Of a stretch of 64,000 nucleotides of DNA, positions 15,758 through 25,250 are shown piece by piece (the first letter of the stretch is position 1; every line of letters starts with the position of its first letter). The position numbers were made by a program, and so were the translations under genes. The notes beneath the pieces were generated by a model. That model worked only from the letters and a program-made list of their open reading frames with translations. It made no database searches and had not been told where the DNA came from. The stretch comes from Myxococcus stipitatus DSM 14675 (GTDB lineage: Bacteria; Myxococcota; Myxococcia; Myxococcales; Myxococcaceae): contig NC_020126.1 of the NCBI RefSeq assembly GCF_000331735.1, positions 1,116,001-1,180,000 on the forward strand. Direction: 5' to 3'.

Positions 15758-18700
15758 TCAGGAGCGAGGCGTGGCGCAGACGCGCAGGCCGATGAGGGCC
15801 TCTCGCTGGGTGGGCTCCACGCGGTCCCGGTTGGCGCTGTGCGCGGTGAGGTCGCTCTGGTACCAGCTGCCTCCCTGCGCGGAGGGCTTGGCCGGGTCCA
15901 CGCTGGAGCGGGTCCATTCCCAGACATTGCCCGCCAGGTCATCCACGCCGAAGGGGCTGCGCGAGCGCGGATGGCTGCCCACTTCATCGGGACCGAAGCC
16001 TCCCGGCTCGCGGCCGTACGTCACGTCGTGGTTGGCGTCGTCCGGGCTCAGCCAGTCGCCGGACGGGTAGCGCCGGCCATCCGCGCCCCGCGCGGCGCGC
16101 TCCCACTCGTGCTCCGTGCAGATGCGTGCGCCGGGGACGCGGCCGGTCTGGTCCAGCCAGGCGACGTAGGCGAGGGCGTCATCGAAGGAGATGGCGGACA
16201 CGGGGAAGCGCAGCCAGTCCTGCTCGGCGCGGCGCTCGCGCTTGCCGTAGCGCAGTCGCTCTCCGTCGCGGACGCTGTAGCTGGCGGAGGCGGGCCGCAG
16301 GTTGAGGCGCCAGCGGCCATCCTGCTCCTGGGCCAGGTCCACCACGGTGAGCCTGCGGCGCGAGCCCGGCATGCGCGCGGTGCGCTCGTCGGGCGTCAGG
16401 GTCTCGAGGAAGGCGATGTACTCGCCGAAGGTGACCTCGTTCCGCGCGATGAGGTACGCGCCGGTCTCCACCTCGTGGAGCGGGGGCGCGAAGAAGAAGG
16501 CGCGCCGCAGGTACTCGCTCTCGGAGGCGCCCTGGAGGAAGCGGCCGGAGGGGATGTAGACGAATCCCTGGGGCACGGCGGACGGCGTGGGCAGCGCGAG
16601 GTCCAGCGCGAGGGCCTCTCCGGGACCGAGCAGCACGGGGACTCGCACGGGAGTCCGGCCCGGGGCTTCCACGAGCAGGAGGTGTGAGCCGGTGGGCAGC
16701 TCCACGTCGCGCAGCGGTGTCTGGCCCAGGTCGCGTGCCTTCTCCTCCGCGAGGCCGGGCAGGGTGTTCAGCAGGCTCACGCGTGCGCCCGCGGGCTTCG
16801 TGACGAGCGAGACGCGCGCGGGAGATTGGAGCTTCTGGCGCCGGGCGCCGGAGGTGTCGTAGGTCGCCAGCCTCGCGAGGAGCTGGGTGCGCAGCGCGGT
16901 GTTTCGTTGGCGGTCGGCTCGCGTGACGCGCTCCACGAGGAGGTCGGCGAGGGGGCCATTCACGCGGGAGCTTCCCGGGTCCAGGCCCCACGCGGTCTCC
17001 AGCGCGGCCTGGGCCTTCAGGGAGAGCGTCTCGATGGCTTGCTCTTCGGTGAGGACCTGGGACCAGAGGGCCTCGGCGGCCTCGCGGCGCTCGGGGCCCG
17101 GGGTGTCGAAGAGGGTGAAGGCCTGCTCTCGGAGCTGGAGGGCGCGGGTGTCCTTGAGGTGGGCCTCCTCGCGGAAGCGCCGCGCTTCGTCCAGGTGGTG
17201 GGTGATGCGTGCCTCCAGCTGGGCGCGCGACTGGACGCGGGTGACGGCGACCACCGCGAGCAGCGCGAGGGGTGCGGCGATGGCGACGGTCCAACGCGCG
17301 AGCCTGCGGCGGCGGGCCTTCTGCTGGGAGCGGGTGAGGAAGGTTTGTTGGGTGGGGTCCTCGGGGAAGACGTTCGCGACGCGGGCTTCGGTGAGCTGGC
17401 GCTCCGCGTAGAGCAGCTCGGCGGGGCGGCCCAGTCGTTCCCACTCGGCGGTGGCGCGCGCGAGGCGGTGGCGGATGGCGCGGCGCTGCTCGTCCTGGCC
17501 CAGCCAGCCGCGCAGGGTGTCCCAGCCGGTGAGCAGGCTCTCGTGCGCGAGGGTGTAGACGCCTTCGCCGCTCTCGGCTTCGCCCGCGGTGAGGAGGCGG
17601 CCTCGCACGAGTCCGTCGAGGACGGCGCGCCCGTTGTCATCGCCGGGGCCGCGCAGCAGCTCGTCGCGGGTGCGGCGCAGGCGGGTGCCCTCGGGGGTGA
17701 CGAGCTCGAGGAGCAGCTCGCGGGCGCGGGGTCGCTGTTCGGGGCGGAGGCGGTCCACCACCGCGTCCGCGTGGCGGGCCAGGGCACCCTCGACGCCGCC
17801 GAGGGAGGTGAGGGCCTCGGAGGGGATGACTCCGCGCGGGACGTCGCGTGCTTCCCACAGGGCCTCGAGGGCGAACTGCAAGAGGGGCAGGCCGCCGTCG
17901 GCGCGGGCGGCGGAGGTGACGAGGGTGTCGACGAGGGCGGGGGACTCGAAGTGGACGCCGAGGGCGCGGGCGGGACCTTCCACGGCTTCGCGCAGTCCGC
18001 GCTCGGACATGGCGCGGACGAGGTACAGGGCGCGAGGGAGCTCATCGCCCAGGCCGGGCAGCGCGGCGAGCCGGGTGAGGCAGTCGCTGCGGGCGGTGGC
18101 GAGGATGCGGACGCGCGGGGCTCGGTGCAGGAGCAGCGCGAGCTCATCGGCGAGCTTCGCGGCCTGGGTGGGGTCGGAGAAGGTGACGAGCTCTTCGAGC
18201 TGGTCGATGAAGAGGAGGACGGGGGCCGCGTGGGTGGGGCGGCGGCGGAGGGCTCGTGCGAGGGCGCCGGGTTCCTCGGTGTCCACCTGGGCGAGGAGGG
18301 ACTCCGCGCTGGTGGAGAGCACGGGGGCGAGGGCATCCGCGAGGGCATCGAGCGGCTGTCTTCCGGGCGTGCAGGAGACGAGGGTCCACGCGGGGCCATC
18401 GTCTCCGTGCGTGGAGCCGGAGACGGCGGGCACGACGCCCGCGCGGCACAGGGAGGACTTGCCGACGCCGGAGTCGCCGGCGAGGAGGACGAAGCGCTCG
18501 CCACGGAGGCGGTCGATGACCTCGCGCAGCTCGGGTTCGCGGCCGAAGAAGACGCCGCGGTGTTCGGCCTCGAAGGCGCGCAGGCCGCGGTAGGGATTGC
18601 CGGAGGGGAGGGGGCTGGCGTGGGTGGGGAGGGCGAGGGACTCGAGGGCCTCGCGGAGTGCGTCACCGGATTCGAAGCGTTGCGTCGGGTCGAGGGCGAG

Positions 18701-20392
18701 ACAGCGGTCCACGATGGCGGCGAGGCCCGTGGGGAGGTCGAGCTGTTGGCCGGCGAGAGGGGGTGGGCGTTGTTCGAGCACGGCCTGGCCGAGCTCTTCG
18801 AAGGGGACGTGTTGGTGGGGGGCGGAGCCGGTGCACAGCTCGTGGAGGAGGACGCCGAGGGCGTAGATGTCACTGGCGCGGGTCGCGGGCTCTCCGCGCC
18901 AGAGCTCGGGTGAGAGGTAGAGCGGGGTGCCGGGAACATCGAACACGAGCCGGGGCTGGTCGCGGAGCGTGAGTGGCACACCGTCCCAAGGACCACCGGG
19001 AGCGGAAGGAGAGACAGGGCTCGCGACGTCGCGGCGCGCGGTCGCGCGATGCGGGCCAGAGGGAGGCAGGAGCGAGGAAGGCGGGCCGTCGCCGGTCTGC
19101 TGCGGGCGGGTGTCGACAGGGGAGGCTGGGGCCGATGATGGGCTCAGCGCCCGGTGCTCACCGAGTGTCGGTCCATGCGCGGAGGCGACCTGTGCAAGCG
19201 GGCGCGTCTCGAAGCGCGAAGCCGGTGTGGAGGGCCGCGCCAATGCATGCAGCGCATCGAGTGGGTCATGCGCCGAAGGCGTCTTCCCGAGTGGGCGCGT
19301 GTCGACAGGGGACGCGGGTGCTGCTGGCTGCGCCAACGCGCGCAGCGCATCGAGCGACTCATCCGCGGACACAGAATGTCCGAGAGGGCGCGTCTCGACC
19401 GGTGATGGCGATGAGGATGAGTGGGCTTCATGCTCCCCGCTCGCGGACACGGAGTGTCCGAGGGGACGCGTATCGACCAGCGAGGCAGGCGCAGATGACC
19501 GCTCTCGTGCGCTCCGCGCATCGAGCGACTCAGTCGCGGAGGCGGAGTGTCCGAGCGGGCGGGTGTCGACTGGTGATGCGGAGGAGTGGGCTTCATGCTC
19601 CCCGCTCGCGGACACGGAATACCCGAGGGGACGCGTGTCGACCGGTGATGCTGGCGCGGATGACGAAGCCCACGCTCGCCGCCCATCACTCGACTCCTGC
19701 CCGGACGTCTCCGGCCCGACGGGCCACGCCGGCGGCCGTGTCTCCACCGGATGCGAGCCCGTCACCGAATCGCTCGCGCCCTCATCTCCGCGCCCGGTAT
19801 CGCGCAGCGCGACCGGCGCACCCCGCCCCGTGTCGCGCACCTCCGCGCTTGCGCCAGGCCCCACCCGCCCAGCCCACGTGCGCGGACCCCCTTCCCCCGT
19901 CAGCGACTCCGCGAGCCCGAAGTCGAGCAGCTTCACCTCTCCGTCCTCGGAGAGAATCGCGTTCGCGGGCTTGATGTCCCGATGCAGCACCCCGCACCGA
20001 TGCGCCGCCGCGAGCCCCCGCGAGAGCCCCACCGCGAGCGTCAACACCCGCCGCCCCTCCAGCGGCAAGACCAACCGGTCCAGCGGCTCTCCACGCACGA
20101 GCTCGGACACCAGATACGGCTGCCCCCGAACCTCTCCCACACGGTGGATGGCCACCACGTTGGGATGCTGGAGCCGCGCAATCGCCCGCGCCTCCTGGAA
20201 GAACCGCGCCCGCGCCACCGCATCCGGCAACCCCCCCCCCGGCGTCGCGATGAACTTCACCGCCACCAACCGGTCCAGGAGCGTGTCCCGCGCCAGGAAG
20301 ACCTGTCCCATGGCGCCGCGCCCCAGCGGCCGCAGGACCTGGTACTCCTCGAACTCGCGCGGTGGCTCCAGCGGCCCGGGCGGCATGCTCAT
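15758..20392 (-). CDS. Giant Ser/Thr kinase with repeat insertion, STAND-type NTPase, PEGA and FGE-fold domains
   Basis: 1544-residue signalling protein. A Hanks-type kinase (17-585) has VAVK (Lys46), HRDIKPAN (137-144), DFG (157-159) and GTPLYLSPE (488-496). About 335 residues separate DFG from SPE, where 20-35 is normal. This insertion is Pro/Ser/Thr-rich and holds eight motifs of the form (V/F)(D/E)TRP, with Thr near 218, 253, 277, 308, 334, 365, 396 and 428. Next comes an ATPase region with Walker A GDSGVGKS (639-646) and Walker [11 protein letters not shown] (726-735), then a membrane helix (1032-1051), a PEGA-like domain (about 1192-1266) and an FGE-sulfatase/C-lectin-like fold (1273-1544, ending LAGNVWEW and GGSWYQ). 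The start overlaps the FHA activator stop (ATGA), so the two are coupled. The ATPase part resembles conflict-type STAND NTPases. The FGE-fold is probably a non-catalytic sensor or ligand domain. Confidence 0.9.
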   Translation of the reverse strand: MSMPPGPLEPPREFEEYQVLRPLGRGAMGQVFLARDTLLDRLVAVKFIATPGGGLPDAVARARFFQEARAIARLQHPNVVAIHRVGEVRGQPYLVSELVRGEPLDRLVLPLEGRRVLTLAVGLSRGLAAAHRCGVLHRDIKPANAILSEDGEVKLLDFGLAESLTGEGGPRTWAGRVGPGASAEVRDTGRGAPVALRDTGRGDEGASDSVTGSHPVETRPPAWPVGPETSGQESSDGRRAWASSSAPASPVDTRPLGYSVSASGEHEAHSSASPVDTRPLGHSASATESLDARSARERSSAPASLVDTRPLGHSVSASGEHEAHSSSSPSPVETRPLGHSVSADESLDALRALAQPAAPASPVDTRPLGKTPSAHDPLDALHALARPSTPASRFETRPLAQVASAHGPTLGEHRALSPSSAPASPVDTRPQQTGDGPPSSLLPPSGPHRATARRDVASPVSPSAPGGPWDGVPLTLRDQPRLVFDVPGTPLYLSPELWRGEPATRASDIYALGVLLHELCTGSAPHQHVPFEELGQAVLEQRPPPLAGQQLDLPTGLAAIVDRCLALDPTQRFESGDALREALESLALPTHASPLPSGNPYRGLRAFEAEHRGVFFGREPELREVIDRLRGERFVLLAGDSGVGKSSLCRAGVVPAVSGSTHGDDGPAWTLVSCTPGRQPLDALADALAPVLSTSAESLLAQVDTEEPGALARALRRRPTHAAPVLLFIDQLEELVTFSDPTQAAKLADELALLLHRAPRVRILATARSDCLTRLAALPGLGDELPRALYLVRAMSERGLREAVEGPARALGVHFESPALVDTLVTSAARADGGLPLLQFALEALWEARDVPRGVIPSEALTSLGGVEGALARHADAVVDRLRPEQRPRARELLLELVTPEGTRLRRTRDELLRGPGDDNGRAVLDGLVRGRLLTAGEAESGEGVYTLAHESLLTGWDTLRGWLGQDEQRRAIRHRLARATAEWERLGRPAELLYAERQLTEARVANVFPEDPTQQTFLTRSQQKARRRRLARWTVAIAAPLALLAVVAVTRVQSRAQLEARITHHLDEARRFREEAHLKDTRALQLREQAFTLFDTPGPERREAAEALWSQVLTEEQAIETLSLKAQAALETAWGLDPGSSRVNGPLADLLVERVTRADRQRNTALRTQLLARLATYDTSGARRQKLQSPARVSLVTKPAGARVSLLNTLPGLAEEKARDLGQTPLRDVELPTGSHLLLVEAPGRTPVRVPVLLGPGEALALDLALPTPSAVPQGFVYIPSGRFLQGASESEYLRRAFFFAPPLHEVETGAYLIARNEVTFGEYIAFLETLTPDERTARMPGSRRRLTVVDLAQEQDGRWRLNLRPASASYSVRDGERLRYGKRERRAEQDWLRFPVSAISFDDALAYVAWLDQTGRVPGARICTEHEWERAARGADGRRYPSGDWLSPDDANHDVTYGREPGGFGPDEVGSHPRSRSPFGVDDLAGNVWEWTRSSVDPAKPSAQGGSWYQSDLTAHSANRDRVEPTQREALIGLRVCATPRS
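19100..19760 (-). repeat. In-frame imperfect repeats encoding the TRPLG motif array
   Basis: Eight in-frame repeats inside the kinase gene, with motif spacings of 24 to 35 residues (35, 24, 31, 26, 31, 31, 32). Each contains a core such as SPVDTRPLG, often followed by HSVSA and a Ser/Ala-rich stretch. Six copies keep Thr-x-x-Leu. The first reads TRPP and the last TRPQ, so the array decays at its ends. The reading frame is kept throughout. Confidence 0.85.
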
Positions 20393-22227
20393 TCCGTTGA
20401 GGAACCTCTGCGGGTGACTCGTGGATGAAGTCCGAACTGCTTCAGCTTGAACGAGAACGTGCGGATGGGCATTCCAATCATCTCCGCCGCCCGCGTCTGG
20501 ACCCCCTCCGACGCTTCCAGCGCTTCAATCATCCGCTTGCGCTCCAGCTCACGAATCTCCTGAGCCAGCGGAATCCGAGGCCGCGCCGCCTGCGCAGCGA
20601 GCGGCTCCTGCGTCTCCACCTCCACCGAGGGCGCCTGCGCCGGGGCCTTGCCTCCCAACATCCGCGCCGGGAGGTGATGCGGCTCCACCACGTCCCCCGT
20701 CACCGCCGCCGCCGCGTAGTCCATCAGGTTGCGCAGCTCCCGCACGTTCCCCGGCCACGAATGCCGCGCCAGCGCATGCAGCGTCCCCGAGGCCAGGACC
20801 AGCTCCCGCCGCCCCAGCGCCGCACACGCCCGCTCCAGGAAGTCCCGCGCGAGCATCGGCACCTCGCGAGGCCGCTCCCGCAGCGGCGGCAACAACACCG
20901 TCGCCGCGCCCAGCCGGAAGTACAAATCCTGCCGGAAGCGCCCCGCCGCCACCTCCGCCTCCAGGTCGCGATGCGTCGCCGCCACCACCCGGATGTCGAT
21001 GCTCCGCTCCCGCGTATCACCCACCCGCGTGATGCGCCGCGACTCCAGCGCCCGCAGCAGCTTCGCCTGCGCGGACGCGGGGAGCTCGCCCACTTCATCC
21101 AGGAACACCGTGCCGCCCTGCGCGCTCTCCAGGAAGCCCACCCGCGTCGCCGTGGCCCCCGAGAACGCCCCGCGCTCGTGGCCGAACAGCTCGCTCTCCA
21201 CCAGCCCCTCGGGGAGCGCCGCGCAGTTGACCGGAACGAACGGCCCGGACGCCCGACGAGACCAGTGATGCACCGCGAACGCCGCGTTCTCCTTGCCCGC
21301 CCCCGTCTCGCCACACACCAACACCGGCAACTCACTGGCGGCAAGCCGCCGCAACAGCGCATACAGCTGCGCCATCGCCGGGTCCGCCACCAGCACCGTG
21401 CGCTCCGCCAAGGTCAGCCGGGTGACCCCCTCCACCGCCGACGCGAACCCCCCCGGCGTCGCCGTCCTCGCGGCCATGCGCGCCGCGGCCACCAGCGTCT
21501 CCGCGTCACACCCATCCGACGGACACGTCGCCGCCCCCAACCGCGCCCGAGGACTCGCCGCGAGCAGCGCCTCCACCCGCTCCCCCAACCCCTCCTCGCC
21601 CGGCTCGCCGGACACCTCGGGCAAGAGCCACAGCAGGTGCTCTCCATCGAGCCACCCCGCCGCCTCCGCGGGCCCCGCATCCGAGCTCAGCACCGCCTCC
21701 ACCGCCTCGCGGCCCGCCGCGCTCGGTGCCTCCAACGCCAACGCGAGCACCGTGAGCGGCCGGCCATACCGGAGCGCGCGCTCCACCTCCTCGCGCAACT
21801 GCCCCATCCACCGCTCCGCCTCCAACGCCCGCCGCGCCGGCATGGGCCGATGCCTGGCGCGCACCACCGCCACCACCGCTCCAAACGCGACCACATCCCC
21901 GGACATCAACGGCCGGGCCTCTTCGATGTGCTGCCCGTTCAGCGTCGTCCCGTTCTGGCTTCCCAGGTCCACCACCCGCGCGCCCTCCTCCGTCACCAGG
22001 ATGCGCGCGTGTCGTCGGGAAACACTCTCGTCCTTCAGCTTCAGGTCCGCCTTGTCATCGCGGCCCACCAGCACGACGCCCTCCGCGGGGAGCGGAAAGC
22101 GCCAGGAGGACTCTCCCTCCAGCACCAACAGGTAGGCGGCGCTCGTCCCGGACGACTCGGAGCTGACTCCGATGGGACGCGTATCTCGAACATGGGGAGG
22201 GGGTGCGACCATCGGGCGGACGTCCAT
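20389..22227 (-). CDS. FHA-domain sigma54-dependent transcription activator
   Basis: Bacterial enhancer-binding protein with a forkhead-associated domain instead of a receiver. The FHA domain (about 34-125) has [19 protein letters not shown] and [10 protein letters not shown], the phospho-Thr-binding residues. The AAA+ domain (about 285-520) has Walker [15 protein letters not shown] (the sigma54 contact loop, with Ser for the usual Thr) and Walker [14 protein letters not shown] Fis-type helix-turn-helix closes the protein ([21 protein letters not shown]). The N-terminus carries DTRPIG (Thr16), the same motif repeated in the downstream kinase. The start at 22227 is preferred, but a GTG at 22311, 2 bp after the upstream stop, is possible. 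Overlaps the kinase gene by 4 bp. Confidence 0.9.
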   Translation of the reverse strand: MDVRPMVAPPPHVRDTRPIGVSSESSGTSAAYLLVLEGESSWRFPLPAEGVVLVGRDDKADLKLKDESVSRRHARILVTEEGARVVDLGSQNGTTLNGQHIEEARPLMSGDVVAFGAVVAVVRARHRPMPARRALEAERWMGQLREEVERALRYGRPLTVLALALEAPSAAGREAVEAVLSSDAGPAEAAGWLDGEHLLWLLPEVSGEPGEEGLGERVEALLAASPRARLGAATCPSDGCDAETLVAAARMAARTATPGGFASAVEGVTRLTLAERTVLVADPAMAQLYALLRRLAASELPVLVCGETGAGKENAAFAVHHWSRRASGPFVPVNCAALPEGLVESELFGHERGAFSGATATRVGFLESAQGGTVFLDEVGELPASAQAKLLRALESRRITRVGDTRERSIDIRVVAATHRDLEAEVAAGRFRQDLYFRLGAATVLLPPLRERPREVPMLARDFLERACAALGRRELVLASGTLHALARHSWPGNVRELRNLMDYAAAAVTGDVVEPHHLPARMLGGKAPAQAPSVEVETQEPLAAQAARPRIPLAQEIRELERKRMIEALEASEGVQTRAAEMIGMPIRTFSFKLKQFGLHPRVTRRGSSTE

Positions 22228-22313
22228 GCTGGCACGCCCGCGCGGAGTCGGGCAACTCAAGGGAATCGTGAAGACACGAACCCGTGGCCGTTCAGGAGGT
22301 GGAGGAGTCACGC

Positions 22314-22979
22314 TCAGGGACGCCGGGTGAAGGGCAGGTCTTCACCCGCGCGCGAGAGATAGACGCGAGAGCTCCACCGACCCCCGTCATTGCGGGGACG
22401 CAGGACGGCCTGTCCCTGAATCCCCGGCACCTTCAGGAGCAGCGACAGGAGCTCCGCCCGCGCCTCGTGCCCGTCATGCTCCACCTCCAGCGTGCACAAG
22501 TGCGTGCGGCACTCCACGCGGGTGAGCCGCGAGCCCGTGAAGCTGGGGCCCCGGAAGGACTCCGTCACGAGCGACTCGGTGCGTCCGGCCCAGTCCGCAT
22601 CCCGAGGCTCCGTGTTCGCCGCGGCCTCCAGCTCCGCGTCTATCTCCCGCACCCGCTCCAGCCGCGCCTGCTCCGCCGCCGCGCGCGCCTGCTCCCCGGA
22701 CACGGGAGGCCTCTGCTCCGAAGCCTCCCGCGCCGGAGCTTCCACCACGGACGTGGGGGGAGGTTGCGCCAGCGCACCTTGCTGCCGACGCAGGGCGTCC
22801 AGCTCCGCGCGCAGCGCGCGGACCTCCTGTGCCAGGTCCGCTGGAGCACTCCTCGGTGGTGTCGCGAGAGCGGACGGCGCCGCGGGCTCGCGAGGTGTCT
22901 CCCCCCAGATGCTCCACACCCCAGCGGTGGCCACGGCGGCGCCAGCCAACCCCAGGACTCCCCAGCGGACCTTGGACAT
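22314..22979 (-). CDS. Membrane-anchored protein of unknown function
   Basis: 221 residues with one N-terminal membrane anchor (about 5-24, [20 protein letters not shown]) and the rest outside the cytoplasm. A short coiled coil (about 48-72, [15 protein letters not shown]) is followed by an Ala/Pro/Glu-rich linker. A C-terminal domain of about 90 residues has a Cys pair in [16 protein letters not shown], a pattern seen in other myxobacterial exported proteins of unknown function. No enzyme motif. It directly precedes the FHA activator and kinase genes on the same strand and starts 5 bp after the next upstream gene, so it may feed a signal to that system. Confidence 0.7.
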   Translation of the reverse strand: MSKVRWGVLGLAGAAVATAGVWSIWGETPREPAAPSALATPPRSAPADLAQEVRALRAELDALRRQQGALAQPPPTSVVEAPAREASEQRPPVSGEQARAAAEQARLERVREIDAELEAAANTEPRDADWAGRTESLVTESFRGPSFTGSRLTRVECRTHLCTLEVEHDGHEARAELLSLLLKVPGIQGQAVLRPRNDGGRWSSRVYLSRAGEDLPFTRRP

Positions 22980-22984
22980 GGCGG

Positions 22985-23479
22985 CTACTCCGAGACGTAG
23001 ATGCTGGCGAGCACCGAGTTGAAGCCCGCGTAGGTCTTCGGCAGCTCGCAGCGCACGGTGATGTAGCCGAAGAAGGACGCGAGCGCGGGCGCCAGGTTGA
23101 TGGAGATGCTCTTGGCGTTGGCGGTGTCCGCGCCGCTCGTCTGGCCGGAGCCGGCGAGGATGGCGGTGCCGTCGGCCTCCGTCACCGTCGCGGTGCAGCG
23201 GACGTCGTCATCCAGGCTCGCGTCGACCACGGTGACGAGCACCGACACGTCCTCGTTGAGGTTGGTGACGGTGACGTTGCGCTGCACCGGGCAGACGACC
23301 TCGAGCGTGGAGCCCGTGGTGTTGACCAGCCGGCCGCTGCGGTAGATGGACGGCGTGCCGAAGCCCGACACGGAGGTGCAGAGGCCACCGGCGTAGGTGG
23401 CCGGGCCGGCCGCCGCGGGCAGGGCGCCCAACAACACGAGAGCCGCCGCCGCCTGCTTCAAGAGCGTGTGATTCGACAT
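22985..23479 (-). CDS. Small secreted protein of unknown function
   Basis: 164-residue exported protein. The signal peptide is MSNHTLLKQAAAALVLLGALPAAAG with cleavage near residue 24. The mature part is rich in Thr, Val and Asn with two likely disulfide-forming Cys pairs (GLCTS, EVVCPVQ, VRCTAT, VRCELP), and alternating patterns suggest a beta-sandwich. The start at 23479 has GGAAGAC upstream; a longer in-frame extension is the antisense shadow of the neighbouring gene region. Function unknown. A pair of GGCAAG/CTTGCC palindromic blocks lies 140-200 bp upstream. Confidence 0.75.
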   Translation of the reverse strand: MSNHTLLKQAAAALVLLGALPAAAGPATYAGGLCTSVSGFGTPSIYRSGRLVNTTGSTLEVVCPVQRNVTVTNLNEDVSVLVTVVDASLDDDVRCTATVTEADGTAILAGSGQTSGADTANAKSISINLAPALASFFGYITVRCELPKTYAGFNSVLASIYVSE

Positions 23480-23620
23480 GGATGTCTTCCTTTTCCAGCG
23501 CGTCCCCCCGCGAGCTGTCGCGACATGCGCAAGCCCTGGAGGCGTGCTGGACGAAGGCAGAGCAACCGCGATGCCAGCGCTCCGGAGCCCCTGCGTCAGG
23601 AGGACGCGGCCCGGCGGCCC

Positions 23621-23687
23621 GCAAGCCTTGCCGGACCGGGCCCGAAGCGGGGCGGCAAGACTTGCCATGTCCGGCGGAAGTTGCCGG
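23621..23687. repeat. Two tandem GGCAAG-N-CTTGCC type blocks upstream of the secreted-protein gene
   Basis: GCAAGCCTTGCCGGACCGG (23621-23639) is followed 33 bp further on by GGCAAGACTTGCC (23654-23666) with GTCCGGCGGAAGTTGCCG after it. The second block matches the block at 15711-15742 almost base for base apart from a 2-bp insertion. The 277-bp gap holds no gene, and these blocks are its only visible structure. Confidence 0.5.
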
Positions 23688-23756
23688 ACGGCGGACCTGA
23701 AGAAGCCCCGGCCACGCACGGGCGCCGGGGCTCCTGGCTCATGCCCGCGTCGGGGG

Positions 23757-25196
23757 CTACTTCGGCGCGGGAGGCGCCGCGGGCTTGGCGGCGACCTGGC
23801 GCTGCGGCTGGAGCGCGGGAGGCGAGGCGGAGAGCGCGCCCAGGTAGAGCCGGCCCTGGAAGCCGTGGGGCTGGGGGGTGGAGAAGAGCTGCAGGCCCGC
23901 CGCCTGCTTCGAGGACTGCCGCGCCTCGAGCGTCGGGCTGATGCCGAAGACGTTGCACTCCACGTCCTCCCACACGTTGTAGCGGCAGGAGAACTGGGAG
24001 CCGCGCTGGAAGCCCACGTCCAGGGCGCGCACGGCGGAGGGCAGGGCCCGCGCCACGCGAGCCCCCATGGGCTGGAGGTCACCGTCCCAGTTCACCTCCG
24101 TGGTGCGCGCGTGGACGCTGCCGGTGAGCGCCAGCGTCCAGGCCTGGGGGCGCGCGGCCTGGGCCGCGAGCAGGTGCGCGGCCAGCTGCGCCTCGCGCTC
24201 GTTGCCCTGGGCCTTGTCCGCGTCGATGGCGGAGAGGACCACGTCCTTGCCGGAGGCGCGCAGGCGGCGCGTCTGCTCGACGAGCCAGAGCATGGCGCTG
24301 CTGCTGCGCCCGTCCTGGTACGTGCGGCGCCAGAACGCGCTGCCCGTGAGGAGCTCCTGCACCGCCGTGGAGTCGCCGTTGCTCTGGAGGTAGCGCTCCA
24401 GCAGCGGCTGCTCGGAGACGGGGATGGACAGGGCCAGCGTCACGGGCAATCCCTGGGACGTGGCCTCGCACACCATCCGCATCATCGCGGACGGCACTTC
24501 CTTCGTGCCCAGCGGGTCCGCCACGAGCAGCACGCCGCCCGCGGAGAACAAGGACGCGGCGCCCTCGATGCGCGCCCCGCACTCGGGCGGGAGGGCCGCG
24601 GGCGTCTCCGCCCCTTCGTCTCCCTCCATCACCACCGAGCGGATGGACACGGGGGGATTGCCGCTGACCAGCTCCAGCGCGGGCGCCATCTCCAGGCGCG
24701 CCAGCAGCTCCTGCTCGAGGCTCAGGTCGCGGTAGCCCACCGCCGGCTCGTAGCCCTCCAGCCTGGGGGCGTTCTTGAGGTCATCGGCCAGGGGGCGCAG
24801 GTCCATCAAGGGCGCCTGCCCGCTGACCCGGTCCGCGGCCTGGGTGCCGACGCCCGACATATGGGTGTAGCGGAGGCGGAAGATGCGCACGAGCGCCTGC
24901 CGGGGGCCCAGCCGCTCCCCCTTGATGTAGTAGCGCTCGGGCGGGACGACGTCTGGAATGAAGGAGGAGAACATCACCGTCCCCTGCTCCCGCTCCAGGA
25001 CGTCGAGCCGCAGCTTCTCCGTGAGGAGGGTGCGCGCCGTCATCATCGCGTCCTCCAGGGGCGCCAGATAGATGACCTCGTGCGTGGGCGTCTCGTACTG
25101 GCCCGTCTCCGGGTTGTATTGGGTGGAGAGGCCGCGTGAGAAGACCGAACAGCCCATGCAGCCCAGCAGCCCCAACACCATTCCAAACCGTCGCAT
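23757..25196 (-). CDS. Paralogous lipoprotein 1 of 3
   Basis: 479-residue lipoprotein, third gene of a run of three paralogues on the minus strand. The N-terminus MRRFGMVLGLLGCMGCSVF carries two possible lipobox cysteines. The conserved plan of all three is STQYNPETGQYE, then (V/L)EDAMMTAR, then PPERYYIKGERLGPRQALVRIFRLRY, a central block around QNRRL-type VEQTRRLRASGKDVVLSAIDADKAQGNEREAQLA, and the C-terminal motif GRLYLGALSASPPALQPQRQ. The block containing GVLLVADPLGT and DVVLSAID resembles a Rossmann-like or haem-binding uptake (ChaN-like) arrangement, but this is a weak impression. No catalytic residues can be named. Confidence 0.75.
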   Translation of the reverse strand: MRRFGMVLGLLGCMGCSVFSRGLSTQYNPETGQYETPTHEVIYLAPLEDAMMTARTLLTEKLRLDVLEREQGTVMFSSFIPDVVPPERYYIKGERLGPRQALVRIFRLRYTHMSGVGTQAADRVSGQAPLMDLRPLADDLKNAPRLEGYEPAVGYRDLSLEQELLARLEMAPALELVSGNPPVSIRSVVMEGDEGAETPAALPPECGARIEGAASLFSAGGVLLVADPLGTKEVPSAMMRMVCEATSQGLPVTLALSIPVSEQPLLERYLQSNGDSTAVQELLTGSAFWRRTYQDGRSSSAMLWLVEQTRRLRASGKDVVLSAIDADKAQGNEREAQLAAHLLAAQAARPQAWTLALTGSVHARTTEVNWDGDLQPMGARVARALPSAVRALDVGFQRGSQFSCRYNVWEDVECNVFGISPTLEARQSSKQAAGLQLFSTPQPHGFQGRLYLGALSASPPALQPQRQVAAKPAAPPAPK

Positions 25197-25250
25197 GACT
25201 TCCTTTCGAGAGACACGGCCCAGGAGATGTCTCCGGGGCCAGGAGGTGCG

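Noticed and set aside
16826..18913. Plus-strand open frame of 695 codons antisense to the giant kinase
   Set aside because: Composition is Gly/Glu/Ala-rich without any domain, and it mirrors the codon structure of the kinase gene. Long antisense frames are expected at this GC content.
20425..22362. Plus-strand frame of 645 codons antisense to the FHA activator
   Set aside because: Arg/His/Gln-rich, no motif, and fully explained as a shadow of a gene with clear FHA, AAA+ and Fis domains.
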